Assembly: GCF_017874535.1 (NCBI RefSeq)
Contig: NZ_JAGGLS010000005.1
Location: 1 to 64,000, forward strand
DNA from: Anaerococcus nagyae
GTDB taxonomy: Bacteria > Bacillota > Clostridia > Tissierellales > Peptoniphilaceae
Direction of reading: 5' to 3'
DNA: 64,000 nt
Below, piece by piece: positions 55,520-64,000 of this stretch (the stretch's first letter is position 1; the number at the start of each line of letters is the position of its first letter). A program made the translations under genes and the position numbers. A model generated the notes under the pieces. It was not told the origin of the DNA. It saw only the letters and a program-made list of their open reading frames with translations, and did not search any database.

Positions 55520-55809
55520 TACAATGCCTCATCTTCTGGAATGAACCCGTTAATTATGTGCTCCATTAAAACCTCTGGTGTGGCTTTTTTATAGTATGTA
55601 TCATCTATTTTTGCTAATGGAGCAGACTTTTCGGCATCATCCACTTCATTCATTATGTTATCATATTCTATTTCTATTTTAGGAGCTTCGCCTAAATTTT
55701 CTAACTTATAAGCGATCTCTAGATCTTTTTTTACGACTTTAGCTGAGTCATATAGGAACTCATTACCTGCAGCAGTACATCTTGCACATGAACAAATTGT
55801 AACTTTCAT
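55519..55809 (-). CDS. Small CxCxxC protein preceding the hydrogenase
   Basis: A 96-residue acidic protein starting MKVTICSCARCTAAGNEFLY. The three cysteines at residues 6, 8 and 11 are its only ones, so a normal four-Cys thioredoxin-like [2Fe-2S] site is not complete. The overall start resembles NuoE-like ferredoxin domains. Its stop overlaps the hydrogenase start by one base, so it is probably an electron-transfer or maturation partner. The exact function is unknown. Confidence 0.6.
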   Translation of the reverse strand: MKVTICSCARCTAAGNEFLYDSAKVVKKDLEIAYKLENLGEAPKIEIEYDNIMNEVDDAEKSAPLAKIDDTYYKKATPEVLMEHIINGFIPEDEAL

Positions 55810-55853
55810 ATAATCCTCCTATGGTTTATACTTAAATTGTATCAAATAAATAA

Positions 55854-55891
55854 CTTATAAGCAATGATAATTCTTTATCATTGCTTATAAG
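55854..55891 (-). terminator. Perfect 17-pair hairpin at the end of the pho-pst operon
   Basis: CTTATAAGCAATGATAA (55854-55870) and TTATCATTGCTTATAAG (55875-55891) are exact complements around TTCT, 11 bases after the phoR stop. On the minus strand TTATTTATTTG follows, giving a moderate T-tract. Confidence 0.75.
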
Positions 55892-55902
55892 TCTTTAAAA
55901 TT

Positions 55903-57525
55903 TTACCTATCTAGTTCCAGAGGGATCTCTATGATAAATCTTGTTCCCTCATTTAATTTAGATTCTACTTTTATAGAATATCCTAAGTAATTAGCAATAT
56001 GCTTTACTATAGATAGACCCAATCCAGTAGATTTTTGATTTCTCTTTCTAGATTTATCTACAACATAAAATCTCTCAAAAATTCTTTCGCTATCGGCCTT
56101 GGATATACCTATACCTGTATCACTTATTATAAGATAATAATTATTATCTCTTAAATCAAAATCAACATCTATAGATCCATGCTTTTTATTATATTTTATA
56201 GCATTTTCATAAATGTTAGATACTAAGTCATAAAATAAAGACTTACTAGTCTTTATTCTATACGATTTAATATTATTAGTAACATTTATAGATTTTTTAC
56301 TAGCAATTCTCTTATATTTTTCTATAGTAAATCTAACTACTTCATAAATATCAACATCTACAAAATCTTTTTCAAAATTTTTTTCATCTAAGCTTGATAT
56401 TTTAAGTATATCATCTATTATTTCTAATAGTCTATTACCTTCTTCGCATATTATTTCTGCAAATCTATTAACATCATCTTCTTTTGCAATTCCTGTAGCA
56501 ATTAATTCTGCATAACCATTTATTGAAGTTAGAGGACTTTTTAATTCATGAGTAACATTAGCAGAAAATTCTCTACGCATTTTTTCAGCTTTTCTTTCCT
56601 CTGTATTGTCTATAATTATCATAGCGTATGCTTTCTTAGAACTAGTGCTTAAAGGATCAATAAATATTCTTAAATCATATCCATTTATATTTAAATCAAT
56701 TTTCTTGCTTCTTTTAAGAATGGATGCTTCTCTTAACGCTAGACTATACTCCCTACTTTCTATCAAATTACTAATATTAGCTTCATGATTTATATCAAGA
56801 AATCTTTTTGCAGAATTATTAAGAAGTTCGATACTACCTTCACCGTCAAATAAAATAAAACCTTCTTTCATATTTGCTGTTATAGAAGTTATTTCAGATA
56901 ATCTTGCTTTAAGAGAATCTACCTCCTCGCTTGATTCATTTAGCTTTTTTTCATAACTAGCTAATACAGGAAACAATTCCTCATAGTCTATATTATCTTT
57001 TATTTCCTTTAAACTAGAATAGTATAAACCTTTGATATAATAATCTAACTTATCATTAGTTATCCTATCTAATACGAGTTTACTAGTTATAGTCAATAAT
57101 AAAAAAATCAAAAAAAGAACCCAATTAATCATTGGTATGTATCCACTAACAATAATTAGCGTATCATCATTTTTTATTCTATAACTTTTTCCTAAAGTAA
57201 AAAAACTTTTAAAATTAGTTGATTCACTGTATAAACTAGTATCGGAATCAGTAATATATATGTCTTTTTCAGCTTTATGATGATCGTTTATCTTTTTTTC
57301 GTCTTTATCGACACTTACAATCTTTAATTGATCATTATTTTCGTTCATATCCTCTATAAAATCATCATCTATATCTTGATATAAAAGAAAGCTCAAAGTA
57401 TTTTTTGCTAAATCACTTTGAGCTTTTTTATTTATTTGATAAGAAATTAAGTTGCTGACTATAAAAGCTATAGCCAATAACATATAGATTACTTTTTCTA
57501 TATAGGATTTTATAAATTTTCTCAT
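55903..57525 (-). CDS. phoR: Phosphate-sensing histidine kinase PhoR
   Basis: A 540-residue membrane kinase. Membrane segments are at about 13-30 and 131-150 with an extracellular loop between them. A PAS-like domain spans about 213-308, and the phosphorylated His326 is in THELKSPLTSINGY. The ATPase boxes are NIYENAIKYN (N), DTGIGIS (G1), FERFYVVDKSR (F) and GLGLSIVKHI (G2). Start overlaps phoB (ATGA). Part of the pst-phoU-phoB-phoR operon. Confidence 0.92.
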   Translation of the reverse strand: MRKFIKSYIEKVIYMLLAIAFIVSNLISYQINKKAQSDLAKNTLSFLLYQDIDDDFIEDMNENNDQLKIVSVDKDEKKINDHHKAEKDIYITDSDTSLYSESTNFKSFFTLGKSYRIKNDDTLIIVSGYIPMINWVLFLIFLLLTITSKLVLDRITNDKLDYYIKGLYYSSLKEIKDNIDYEELFPVLASYEKKLNESSEEVDSLKARLSEITSITANMKEGFILFDGEGSIELLNNSAKRFLDINHEANISNLIESREYSLALREASILKRSKKIDLNINGYDLRIFIDPLSTSSKKAYAMIIIDNTEERKAEKMRREFSANVTHELKSPLTSINGYAELIATGIAKEDDVNRFAEIICEEGNRLLEIIDDILKISSLDEKNFEKDFVDVDIYEVVRFTIEKYKRIASKKSINVTNNIKSYRIKTSKSLFYDLVSNIYENAIKYNKKHGSIDVDFDLRDNNYYLIISDTGIGISKADSERIFERFYVVDKSRKRNQKSTGLGLSIVKHIANYLGYSIKVESKLNEGTRFIIEIPLELDR

Positions 57526-58181
57526 ATTTCACCAAATTTATACCCTAAATTTCTCACAGTTTTTATATGTCTTCCCCCACTTAAAAGTTTATTTCTGAGC
57601 GAAGCTATATGAACATCTACTGTACGTGTTTCACCTTCATAATCATAACCCCAAATTTTAAGTAGAAAGTCTTCTCTTGTTATTACATTGCCTATATTAT
57701 TCATAAATAATAGTAGCATTTCGAATTCTTTATAAGTTAAATCTACTAGCTTTCCATCTACCTTTACAGTTCTTTTTCTAGTATTAATAGAAATATTACC
57801 ATAATTTATATGATCACTATCTTTTTTTACAGATCTTCTTAAGACTGCTTTTACTCTAGAAATTAGCTCAAGGATAGAAAATGGTTTGGTGATATAATCA
57901 TCTGCTCCCGACTCAAGACCTAATACCTTGTCATACTCTTCAGTCCTAGCTGTAAGTAAAATTATAGGTATATCTGAAAATTCTCTAATTTCTTCCAGTA
58001 TCTCAAGTCCATCTTTTTCAGGAAGCATAATATCAAGAATTAACAGCTGACCACCTTTTTCTTTTATAATGTCAGTTATATCAAGACCATCTTCAAATGT
58101 TTCTACCTCATATCCTTTTTCAGTTAAAGCATAGTCTACTAAATTTCTTATAGACTTATCATCTTCAACTACATAAATCAT
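57522..58181 (-). CDS. phoB: Phosphate response regulator PhoB/PhoP
   Basis: A 219-residue OmpR-type regulator. The receiver domain has Asp7, Asp8, phospho-acceptor Asp50 (LLILDIMLPEKDG) and the late Lys in DDYITKPF. The C-terminal winged helix ends RTVDVHIASLRNKL and TVRNLGYKF. The expected binding site is the Pho box upstream of pstS. It starts one base after phoU stops. Confidence 0.93.
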   Translation of the reverse strand: MIYVVEDDKSIRNLVDYALTEKGYEVETFEDGLDITDIIKEKGGQLLILDIMLPEKDGLEILEEIREFSDIPIILLTARTEEYDKVLGLESGADDYITKPFSILELISRVKAVLRRSVKKDSDHINYGNISINTRKRTVKVDGKLVDLTYKEFEMLLLFMNNIGNVITREDFLLKIWGYDYEGETRTVDVHIASLRNKLLSGGRHIKTVRNLGYKFGEI

Positions 58182-58182
58182 C

Positions 58183-58800
58183 CTATAACCTCGTAGCTAA
58201 ATCGCCTACACGAGCTAGACGATCACCAAGTCTCTCGAAATATTTATATAATAAAACCTTCTCAGATAATTCCATAGCGCTTATCTCGTTCATCTTATTT
58301 TGATCTGCTATATATGTTATAGCTTCTTCAAATAATTTATTATTTATCTCGTCATCTTCGATAGTTTTTAATCCTAGATCGTTATCGTTATTAACAAAGC
58401 TATGGATACTATCTTCAGCCATTTGTTTTTCATTATCTATAAATCTTTTTACAAAATCTACTTCTTTATCTGTTAGGCTATATTCTATCATTATCATTGA
58501 AGCTTGAGCTAAATGACTTGATATCCTCTTATAGGTACTAGCGAGCTTTATACTCATTTGAAGAAATCTTAAATCCCTAGCTACTGGTTGTTGTAGAGCT
58601 AATAGCTCAAAGCAAAATCTTTCAACATCAGCGGCGTTTCTTCTAATATCATCATTAAGCTCAATTATCTCTTCTAAATTTTTTTTATTATGATTTTCTA
58701 AATATAAATCAATCTTATCATAACATAAGATAACAAGTTCCATAAGCTCATTGCTCATTTCCCTAACAGAATCCAAATCATGTCTATATCTAGTTCTCAT
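58183..58800 (-). CDS. phoU: Phosphate regulator PhoU
   Basis: A 205-residue cytosolic protein of two three-helix bundles that links the Pst transporter to PhoR signalling and limits phosphate uptake. LQQPVARDLRFLQMSIKLAS and ISSHLAQASMIMI are PhoU helices; LYKYFERLGDRLARVGDLAT is the second metal-binding E-R-x-G-D segment. ATG 58800 is used; a longer frame overlaps pstB and has no ribosome site. Confidence 0.92.
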   Translation of the reverse strand: MRTRYRHDLDSVREMSNELMELVILCYDKIDLYLENHNKKNLEEIIELNDDIRRNAADVERFCFELLALQQPVARDLRFLQMSIKLASTYKRISSHLAQASMIMIEYSLTDKEVDFVKRFIDNEKQMAEDSIHSFVNNDNDLGLKTIEDDEINNKLFEEAITYIADQNKMNEISAMELSEKVLLYKYFERLGDRLARVGDLATRL

Positions 58801-58804
58801 TTTA

Positions 58805-59782
58805 TTAACCGAACCTTCCTGTGATATAATCCTCTGTTCTCTTATCCTTTGGATCTTCAAAAATCATCTTAGTATCATCCATTTCAATAACTTCTCCTGT
58901 AAGGAAAAAAGCTGTTTGATCAGATATACGAGCAGCCTGCTGCATATTGTGTGTAACAATTACTATTGTATATTGTTCCTTTAAGTCTTCCATTAGCTCT
59001 TCTATAGATGCTGTTGATATAGGGTCAAGGGCAGAAGTAGGCTCATCCATTAGAATAATATCAGGCTTAACCGATAAAGTCCTTGCTATGCAAATTCTTT
59101 GCTGTTGTCCACCTGAAAATGATAAGGCATTTTGATCAAGTTTATCCTTAACTTCATCCCAAATAGCGGCTTGCTTTAAAGAAGTTTCTACTATTTCATC
59201 AAGGCTGTCTTTATCCTTTATACCATCAATTTTTGGTCCATATGTTAGGTTATCATACACAGACTTAGAAAATGGATTAGGTGTTTGAAATACCATACCG
59301 ACATTACGACGTAAATTAACTACGTTTACGTCTGGCTGATAGATATCTTGACCATTAATCTTTATAAGTCCTTCTATCTTACAAGAATCAACTAAATCGT
59401 TCATTCTATTAAAGCACTTCAATGTTGTAGATTTACCGCAACCAGATGGACCTATAAATGCTGTTACTTGACCTTTTTTTATATCCATATTAACACGTTT
59501 TAATGCTTGGAAATCTCCATAATATAAATCAAGATCCTTTACAAGTATAGCTGTTTCTAAATCAGAAAACCTATTCTTATCATCTAATGTGTGAACTGAT
59601 TTATTTTCATCCCTATCTTCATAGGAAAGACTATATGTGCTTTCCATATGTTCCTTTAGATTACTGTTTTCTATAGAAGAATCAGCTTCTTCGCTTGCAC
59701 TTTTTATCTTTTCTTCATTTTTAGTTTTATTATTTACATTTGACTGATTATCATTGCCAGCCTCAAATGTCTTTTTATCCAT
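58805..59782 (-). CDS. pstB: Phosphate ABC transporter ATPase PstB with N-terminal extension
   Basis: A 325-residue ATPase; PstB proteins are usually about 250. The canonical domain begins near residue 76 ([20 protein letters not shown]). Walker A is GPSGCGKST, the signature [16 protein letters not shown] and Walker [14 protein letters not shown]. The first 75 residues are hydrophilic and low-complexity, rich in Glu, Asn, Lys and Ser. AGAGGAG precedes ATG 59782, so the extension is likely translated. It lies 12 bases after pstA. Confidence 0.93.
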   Translation of the reverse strand: MDKKTFEAGNDNQSNVNNKTKNEEKIKSASEEADSSIENSNLKEHMESTYSLSYEDRDENKSVHTLDDKNRFSDLETAILVKDLDLYYGDFQALKRVNMDIKKGQVTAFIGPSGCGKSTTLKCFNRMNDLVDSCKIEGLIKINGQDIYQPDVNVVNLRRNVGMVFQTPNPFSKSVYDNLTYGPKIDGIKDKDSLDEIVETSLKQAAIWDEVKDKLDQNALSFSGGQQQRICIARTLSVKPDIILMDEPTSALDPISTASIEELMEDLKEQYTIVIVTHNMQQAARISDQTAFFLTGEVIEMDDTKMIFEDPKDKRTEDYITGRFG

Positions 59783-59794
59783 TTATTTCTCCTC

Positions 59795-60607
59795 TTAATT
59801 TACTAACTGCTTAGTAATCTTAGCTGAAATCCAGTTGATTAAAATTACAAATACTAATAGTAAAACTGCAGTTGCATACGCTTCATTAACATGGAAACCT
59901 TCTGATGATAGCATATACATGTGAACAGCAAGAGTTCTTGCTGAATTTGATAAACCCTTAGGAATAGAAGGTTGTGTACCCATAGTATAAATTAATGCTG
60001 CAGACTCTCCTACTATTCTACCTGTTGCTAGAAATATTCCACCTAAAATACCATCCATAGCTTCTGGAATCACCACTTTAAATATAGTTTGAATTTTGGT
60101 AGCACCTAAAGCTAGAGAAGCATGAGCTTGAAGTGGATTTACTGTAAGAATAGCTTCTTCGGTTGTTCTTATTATAGTAGGTAAAATCATTATAGATACA
60201 GTCAAACATCCTGCTATTAGAGAATACCCCATACCAAGTCCATGATCTGCTTTAGTTACAAAAAATAAGTAACCGAATAGACCATAAACAATTGATGGAA
60301 TTGATGATAAAATTTCAGTAGCAAATCTTACTGCTTTAATAAACGCTTTATTCTTTGCATAATTAGATAAGTAGATAGCAGTAAATATACCTATAGGTAG
60401 AGTGATTAATAATGTCAACAATATAGTAAAAAATGTTGTAATCAAAGCTGGCATTATAGAAACATTAGTTGAGGTATAATTCCATTCAAATAGTGAAGAA
60501 CTTATATTTGGAATACCTCTTACTAAAACATAGGCAATTATAATACCACTAGCTGCATAAGCCAAAAATGTAAAAAACATTACGAAAAATTTATATGGTT
60601 TAGTCAT
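59795..60607 (-). CDS. pstA: Phosphate ABC transporter permease PstA
   Basis: A 270-residue permease with six membrane segments. IGIFTAIYLSNYAKN and the coupling loop HASLALGATKIQTIFKVVIP are typical, and GRIVGESAALIYTMG is a further PstA mark. It lies 19 bases downstream of pstC. Confidence 0.94.
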   Translation of the reverse strand: MTKPYKFFVMFFTFLAYAASGIIIAYVLVRGIPNISSSLFEWNYTSTNVSIMPALITTFFTILLTLLITLPIGIFTAIYLSNYAKNKAFIKAVRFATEILSSIPSIVYGLFGYLFFVTKADHGLGMGYSLIAGCLTVSIMILPTIIRTTEEAILTVNPLQAHASLALGATKIQTIFKVVIPEAMDGILGGIFLATGRIVGESAALIYTMGTQPSIPKGLSNSARTLAVHMYMLSSEGFHVNEAYATAVLLLVFVILINWISAKITKQLVN

Positions 60608-60626
60608 TTTTACTCCTTAGCTTACA

Positions 60627-61487
60627 TTAATACTTATCTTGGTTCTTATCTCTTATAATATTAAATATTATGTTTATTAATAATATAAAGAAGAATAGTA
60701 CCATACCAGTTGCGATTAGCGATTGTCTATGCATACCAGATGCATAACCCATTTCAAGAACGATATTTGTTGTTAGAGTACGAGCCCCTTGTAAAATAGA
60801 CTTTGGCATTCTAGGTTGGTTACCAACAACTAGATATACAGCCATTGTTTCACCTATTGCACGTCCTATAGCAAGGATTATTGAAGAAAAAATACCGCTT
60901 TTAGCGTAAGGAATCATAACTTTATGAATAGTTTCTTCCTTAGTAGCACCAAGTGCTAAAGATCCTGTATAGAATGTTTTTGGAACTTGACGAAGTGAAT
61001 TTTCAGAAATATTTACCATTGTAGGTAAAATCATAATACTTAGTAGTATAGATGCTGTAAGCATGTTATATTGGCGAGTATGGAATACTTTTCCAACAAT
61101 TGGTGCCAATTTAACCATAGCAAAGAAACCATATACTACTGAGGGAATTGCCGCCATTAAGTTGATTAGTGATTTGAGAAAGCCATAACTTTTATCAGCG
61201 TAATAAGCCATAAATACGGATACTGCTAAACCAAAAGGTAAAGCTATTAATGTTGATACAAGGGTCACTATAACAGAACCAACAATCATTGGTAAAATAC
61301 CAAAGCTTGCTGGTTTTGCTTTAGGTGCCCATTTCGTTCCCGTTATAAACGGAACAAGTCCGTATTTACTTACGAAATCTATTCCAGATCTAAAGATAAA
61401 GAATATGATTAATAATATAAGTACTACGGACATTGCTGCTGATATAAGGAATAAGATTTCTCCAAATCTTTCCTTAGTATTTTTCAT
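60627..61487 (-). CDS. pstC: Phosphate ABC transporter permease PstC
   Basis: A 286-residue permease with six membrane segments. AIPSVVYGFFAMVKLAPIV and the coupling loop GSLALGATKEETIHKVMIPY are PstC features; GRAIGETMAVYLVVGNQPRM is the late signature. It starts two bases after the pstS stop, so translation is coupled to the binding protein. Confidence 0.94.
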   Translation of the reverse strand: MKNTKERFGEILFLISAAMSVVLILLIIFFIFRSGIDFVSKYGLVPFITGTKWAPKAKPASFGILPMIVGSVIVTLVSTLIALPFGLAVSVFMAYYADKSYGFLKSLINLMAAIPSVVYGFFAMVKLAPIVGKVFHTRQYNMLTASILLSIMILPTMVNISENSLRQVPKTFYTGSLALGATKEETIHKVMIPYAKSGIFSSIILAIGRAIGETMAVYLVVGNQPRMPKSILQGARTLTTNIVLEMGYASGMHRQSLIATGMVLFFFILLINIIFNIIRDKNQDKY

Positions 61488-61489
61488 TT

Positions 61490-62521
61490 CTAGTTAAGGT
61501 CTCCTGTATTTGTGATTTCACCAGAGAAGATTTGTTTTAATTGATCTATTGTTAGATCTTCAACTTTACTGTCTTTATTTACTATAACAGCAATACCATC
61601 TGTTGCGATAACTTCTGGTTTAAGAGTTTCTTTTTCTTCATCTTCAAGCTCTCTTGAAGCCATAGCTATATCTGCTGCATCATCTGTTACAGCTTCAATA
61701 CCTGCAGAAGATCCTGTTGATTGGATTTCAATTTTAACATCTGGATTAAGAGATTGGTAAGCTTCAGCAAATTTTTCCATTAATGGAGTAACTGATGTAG
61801 AACCTGCAACTGTAAGATTACCGCTAAGTCCATCTGCTTTTTCATAAGCTTTTGTATCACTTAATGGAACATATCCTTCAGCTTTAACAATATCTTGAGC
61901 TTCTGTTGATAGACAATAATTTAAGAAGTCTTTTCCTAAATCATTAAGTTTATCTTCTTTGTAAGCAAGGTTAAATGGTCTAGATATTTTATAATCACCA
62001 GAAACTATATTTTCCTCTGTTGCTTCTACTCCTTCAACCTTTACAGCTTTAACAGTATCATTTAAAGAACCTAAAGAAATATATCCAATTGCATCTGGAT
62101 CAGAAGATACTGTTGTCATTACACCGTTTGTAGAATTTTGAACTTCTGCATCTACTGTTGTGTGGTCTTCTTTTGTTCCATCATCATTTTTTTCTTCAAG
62201 GCCAACTAATTCGATGAATGCTCCCCTTGTACCAGAACCTTCTTCTCTTGAAACTACTACAAAATCGTAGTCTTCGGCATCTGCTGTACTATCTTTATCT
62301 TTGTCTTCATCTTTTTTGTCGTCAGCTTTATCATCAGTTGTTGCATCATCTTTTTTTGAATCGTCTTTGTCTGCATCATCTGTTGTAGCTTGATTATCTG
62401 TAGTTTCTGTAGCAGCTTTATCATCTGCTTTGTTGTCTTTTGCGTTGTCATTACCACAAGCAGTTAATACTAATCCTAGTGAAAGTGCTGCTGCAATAAT
62501 CTTTGAATTTTTAAGTGTCAT
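61490..62521 (-). CDS. pstS: Phosphate-binding lipoprotein PstS, circularly permuted
   Basis: A 343-residue lipoprotein with signal peptide and lipobox LTAC (Cys22), then an Asp/Lys/Thr-rich tether (23-84). The phosphate-binding domain is in swapped order. Residues 85-221 match the usual C-terminal half (VVSREEGSGTRGAFIELV, GYISLGSLNDTVKA, KISRPFNLAYKE). Residues 233-340 match the usual N-terminal half (LTVAGSTSVTPLMEKFAEAY, IQSTGSSAGI, IATDGIAVIVNKDSKV, QLKQIFSGEITN). All phosphate-contact loops are kept. ATG 62521 has GGAG; the pst-pho gene order supports the role. Confidence 0.92.
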   Translation of the reverse strand: MTLKNSKIIAAALSLGLVLTACGNDNAKDNKADDKAATETTDNQATTDDADKDDSKKDDATTDDKADDKKDEDKDKDSTADAEDYDFVVVSREEGSGTRGAFIELVGLEEKNDDGTKEDHTTVDAEVQNSTNGVMTTVSSDPDAIGYISLGSLNDTVKAVKVEGVEATEENIVSGDYKISRPFNLAYKEDKLNDLGKDFLNYCLSTEAQDIVKAEGYVPLSDTKAYEKADGLSGNLTVAGSTSVTPLMEKFAEAYQSLNPDVKIEIQSTGSSAGIEAVTDDAADIAMASRELEDEEKETLKPEVIATDGIAVIVNKDSKVEDLTIDQLKQIFSGEITNTGDLN

Positions 62522-62564
62522 GAAAAATCTCCTTATAATTTTCATATATTTGTTTTCTTTAAGT

Positions 62565-62618
62565 ATATTACACTTACTTTATTTAGTTCATTTTAAACTT
62601 ATGTAAAGTTTATGTAAA
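62565..62618 (-). promoter_or_regulatory. Pho box and promoter of the pst-pho operon
   Basis: On the minus strand three 11-base direct repeats follow each other: TTTACATAAAC (62608-62618), TTTACATAAGT (62597-62607) and TTAAAATGAAC (62586-62596). They match the TTAACA-N5 pattern bound by PhoP/PhoB. A TAATAT -10 box (62565-62570) follows and there is no consensus -35, as in activator-dependent promoters. Confidence 0.82.
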
Positions 62619-62672
62619 ATATACCCCTTACTACATTATCTATATACCCGCTAGATCAATTATAAACACAAT

Positions 62673-64000
62673 TTAATTTTTTATTTGTTTATCTTCTTCT
62701 TTTTCAGGTATTAATATGTTCATAAAAAATGCAAATAAAGTTGTAAGCACTACTGGAGATGAGCCTATTGCTACTTCTAAAGATTCTGGCATAAATGTAA
62801 CTCCTGCATTATGAGCTCCTGATACTACTTGAGTAAATCCAAAACCAATAGCAATAGAAACACCTACTATATAAGTATTTCTCATAGAAAGTGGCTGGCT
62901 AGTTATCATCCTAATACCATTCATTGTTATAGCAGCAAAGACAGATAAAGTTGCTCCTCCAATTACAGGATATGGAATGGTTAATAATAATGATGAAAAT
63001 TTAGGTACAAGCCCTGCAATTAATATCATAATAGATGCAGTGGTAAATACCTTTTTATTAATTACCTTATTTATAGAAACAATTCCAGCATTTTGTGAAA
63101 ATGTTGCTGTTGGTAAAGTTCCAATGAATGCTCCAATAATGTTAGCTAAAGAAAATCCAATTATACCACCACGAAGCTCATCACTTGTAGCAGGTCTGTC
63201 CATACCCCCTATAGTAGTAGAATTCATATCACCAATTCCCTCAATACAGCTGACAATGAATATTATAATAAATGCTGCTATAGCTGATGGTTCAAATTTA
63301 ATTCCAAAATACATTGGTCTAACTACAGAAAACCATGAAGCTTCACTTACTGGTGTTAAATTAACGTAACCCATAAAATAAGCAAGTATATAACCTACTA
63401 TCATAGATAATAAAACTGAGGCAAGGGAAACCATACCTTTACCGAAATGAGTAAATATTATATTAGCTAATAAAGTTACACCTGCAATAAACCAATATTG
63501 CCATGCTCCCCAACCAGGCATACTTAAATCTCCTCCACCGCCCATATAATTAAGAGCAACAGGATATAGGGATAAACCTATTGATAAAACGACAGTACCT
63601 GCAACTAAAGGTGGAAAATATGGTAATACATATTTTAGAGCATAGCCAAAAATCATAGAAACAACAGCTGCAATTAATTGAGCTCCAAGTACTATTGCTA
63701 CAATATTTTTAGCTCCCAAAGATTCAAATTGACCAGCAAGAGCTATCATAGTTGGAACATAAGAAAAGCTTACACCATAAATCATTGGCAGCTTATTTCC
63801 TATAAGTCTTGCAGGACCAAAAAGAATTAATAAAGTTGTAAGAGCAGATCCTATAAGTGACATCTGAACCAAAAGAATAGAATCAGCATTATCAAGACCT
63901 GCAGCACCAGCGAAAATTAATGTAGGTGCTATACACCCGGCAATCATAGCTATTAAGTGTTCAAAAGCAAGAGGTAGAGATTGTTTTAAGCTAACATCTC
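62673..64000 (-). CDS. NCS2 nucleobase:cation symporter, xanthine/urate type (5' end beyond window)
   Basis: At least 442 residues of a purine permease with about twelve or more membrane segments. The frame stays open past the ATG at 63947 to the window edge (SLPLAFEHLIA), which matches the family's N-terminus, so the start lies outside. The NAT signature region reads FSQNAGIVSINKVINKK; Gln at its head is usual for xanthine/urate rather than uracil carriers. The short gap to pstS (62546-62672) holds the Pho box. Substrate choice is inferred. Confidence 0.88.
   Translation of the reverse strand, partial: DVSLKQSLPLAFEHLIAMIAGCIAPTLIFAGAAGLDNADSILLVQMSLIGSALTTLLILFGPARLIGNKLPMIYGVSFSYVPTMIALAGQFESLGAKNIVAIVLGAQLIAAVVSMIFGYALKYVLPYFPPLVAGTVVLSIGLSLYPVALNYMGGGGDLSMPGWGAWQYWFIAGVTLLANIIFTHFGKGMVSLASVLLSMIVGYILAYFMGYVNLTPVSEASWFSVVRPMYFGIKFEPSAIAAFIIIFIVSCIEGIGDMNSTTIGGMDRPATSDELRGGIIGFSLANIIGAFIGTLPTATFSQNAGIVSINKVINKKVFTTASIMILIAGLVPKFSSLLLTIPYPVIGGATLSVFAAITMNGIRMITSQPLSMRNTYIVGVSIAIGFGFTQVVSGAHNAGVTFMPESLEVAIGSSPVVLTTLFAFFMNILIPEKEEDKQIKN

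Noticed and set aside
62257-62457. 66-codon frame rich in Met, Lys, Thr and Gln within pstS
   Set aside because: Alternative reading of the low-complexity Asp/Lys tether of PstS.
61490-62521. PstS seemed truncated, ending at the FSGEITN loop
   Set aside because: The missing half is present earlier in the same frame; circular permutation explains the whole protein.

Overview
The window suggests an AT-rich, low-GC Gram-positive obligate anaerobe. Strong AGGAGG-type ribosome binding sites, a complete butyryl-CoA pathway, [FeFe] hydrogenase, superoxide reductase, a T-box upstream of pheST, FecBCD-type uptake and nickel-pincer lactate racemase genes point to the Peptoniphilaceae/Tissierellia (Anaerococcus-like). 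The genus is an inference, because no 16S sequence is present.

Layout. Bases 1-213 carry three tandem promoters that fire leftwards off the edge. From about 16.0 kb down to 1.8 kb runs a long minus-strand translation/replication block: a structured leader, infC (with a non-AUG start), rpmI, rplT, a SpoU rRNA methyltransferase, a T-box, pheS, pheT, zapA, a U32 peptidase, mutS2, argS, a membrane protein and a TPR protein. From 16 to 19 kb are DegV, a metallo-hydrolase, a YbaK-type deacylase and an unknown protein. From 19 to 29 kb lies the butyrate module: an acyl-CoA dehydrogenase fused to an EtfA FAD domain, a thioesterase, a CoA-transferase, then thl, hbd, crt, etfA, etfB and bcd. The bcd promoter overlaps a Rex-like operator. 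From 29.4 to 39.2 kb is a lactate module: an FAD-linked lactate/glycolate dehydrogenase, an LrgAB-type membrane pair, LarA, and divergently larE-larB-larC with a FecBCD-type ABC importer in the same operon. larC is split by a -1 frameshift at a run of nine A. Together these two modules would take lactate to pyruvate and acetyl-CoA and then to butyrate.

From 39 to 45 kb are superoxide reductase, hisS, brnQ, a GME-fold protein, tRNA-Cys/Gly/Phe and a FetAB-type pair. From 45 to 52 kb are a MarR-controlled heterodimeric ABC exporter and a MoxR/VWA (NorQ/NorD-like) pair, then murJ. From 54 to 56 kb are an unusual [FeFe] hydrogenase and a small Cys-rich partner. From 56 to 62.6 kb is the Pho regulon pstS-pstC-pstA-pstB-phoU-phoB-phoR behind a Pho box. 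An NCS2 nucleobase permease runs off the right edge.

Most notable: PstS looks circularly permuted (its canonical C-terminal half precedes its N-terminal half); the acyl-CoA dehydrogenase-EtfA fusion; the Ni-pincer operon with an embedded FecBCD importer; infC with an AUA start; and two diverged copies of a long-hairpin repeat, each between convergent genes. No CRISPR array, prophage, intact transposase or rRNA gene was seen.
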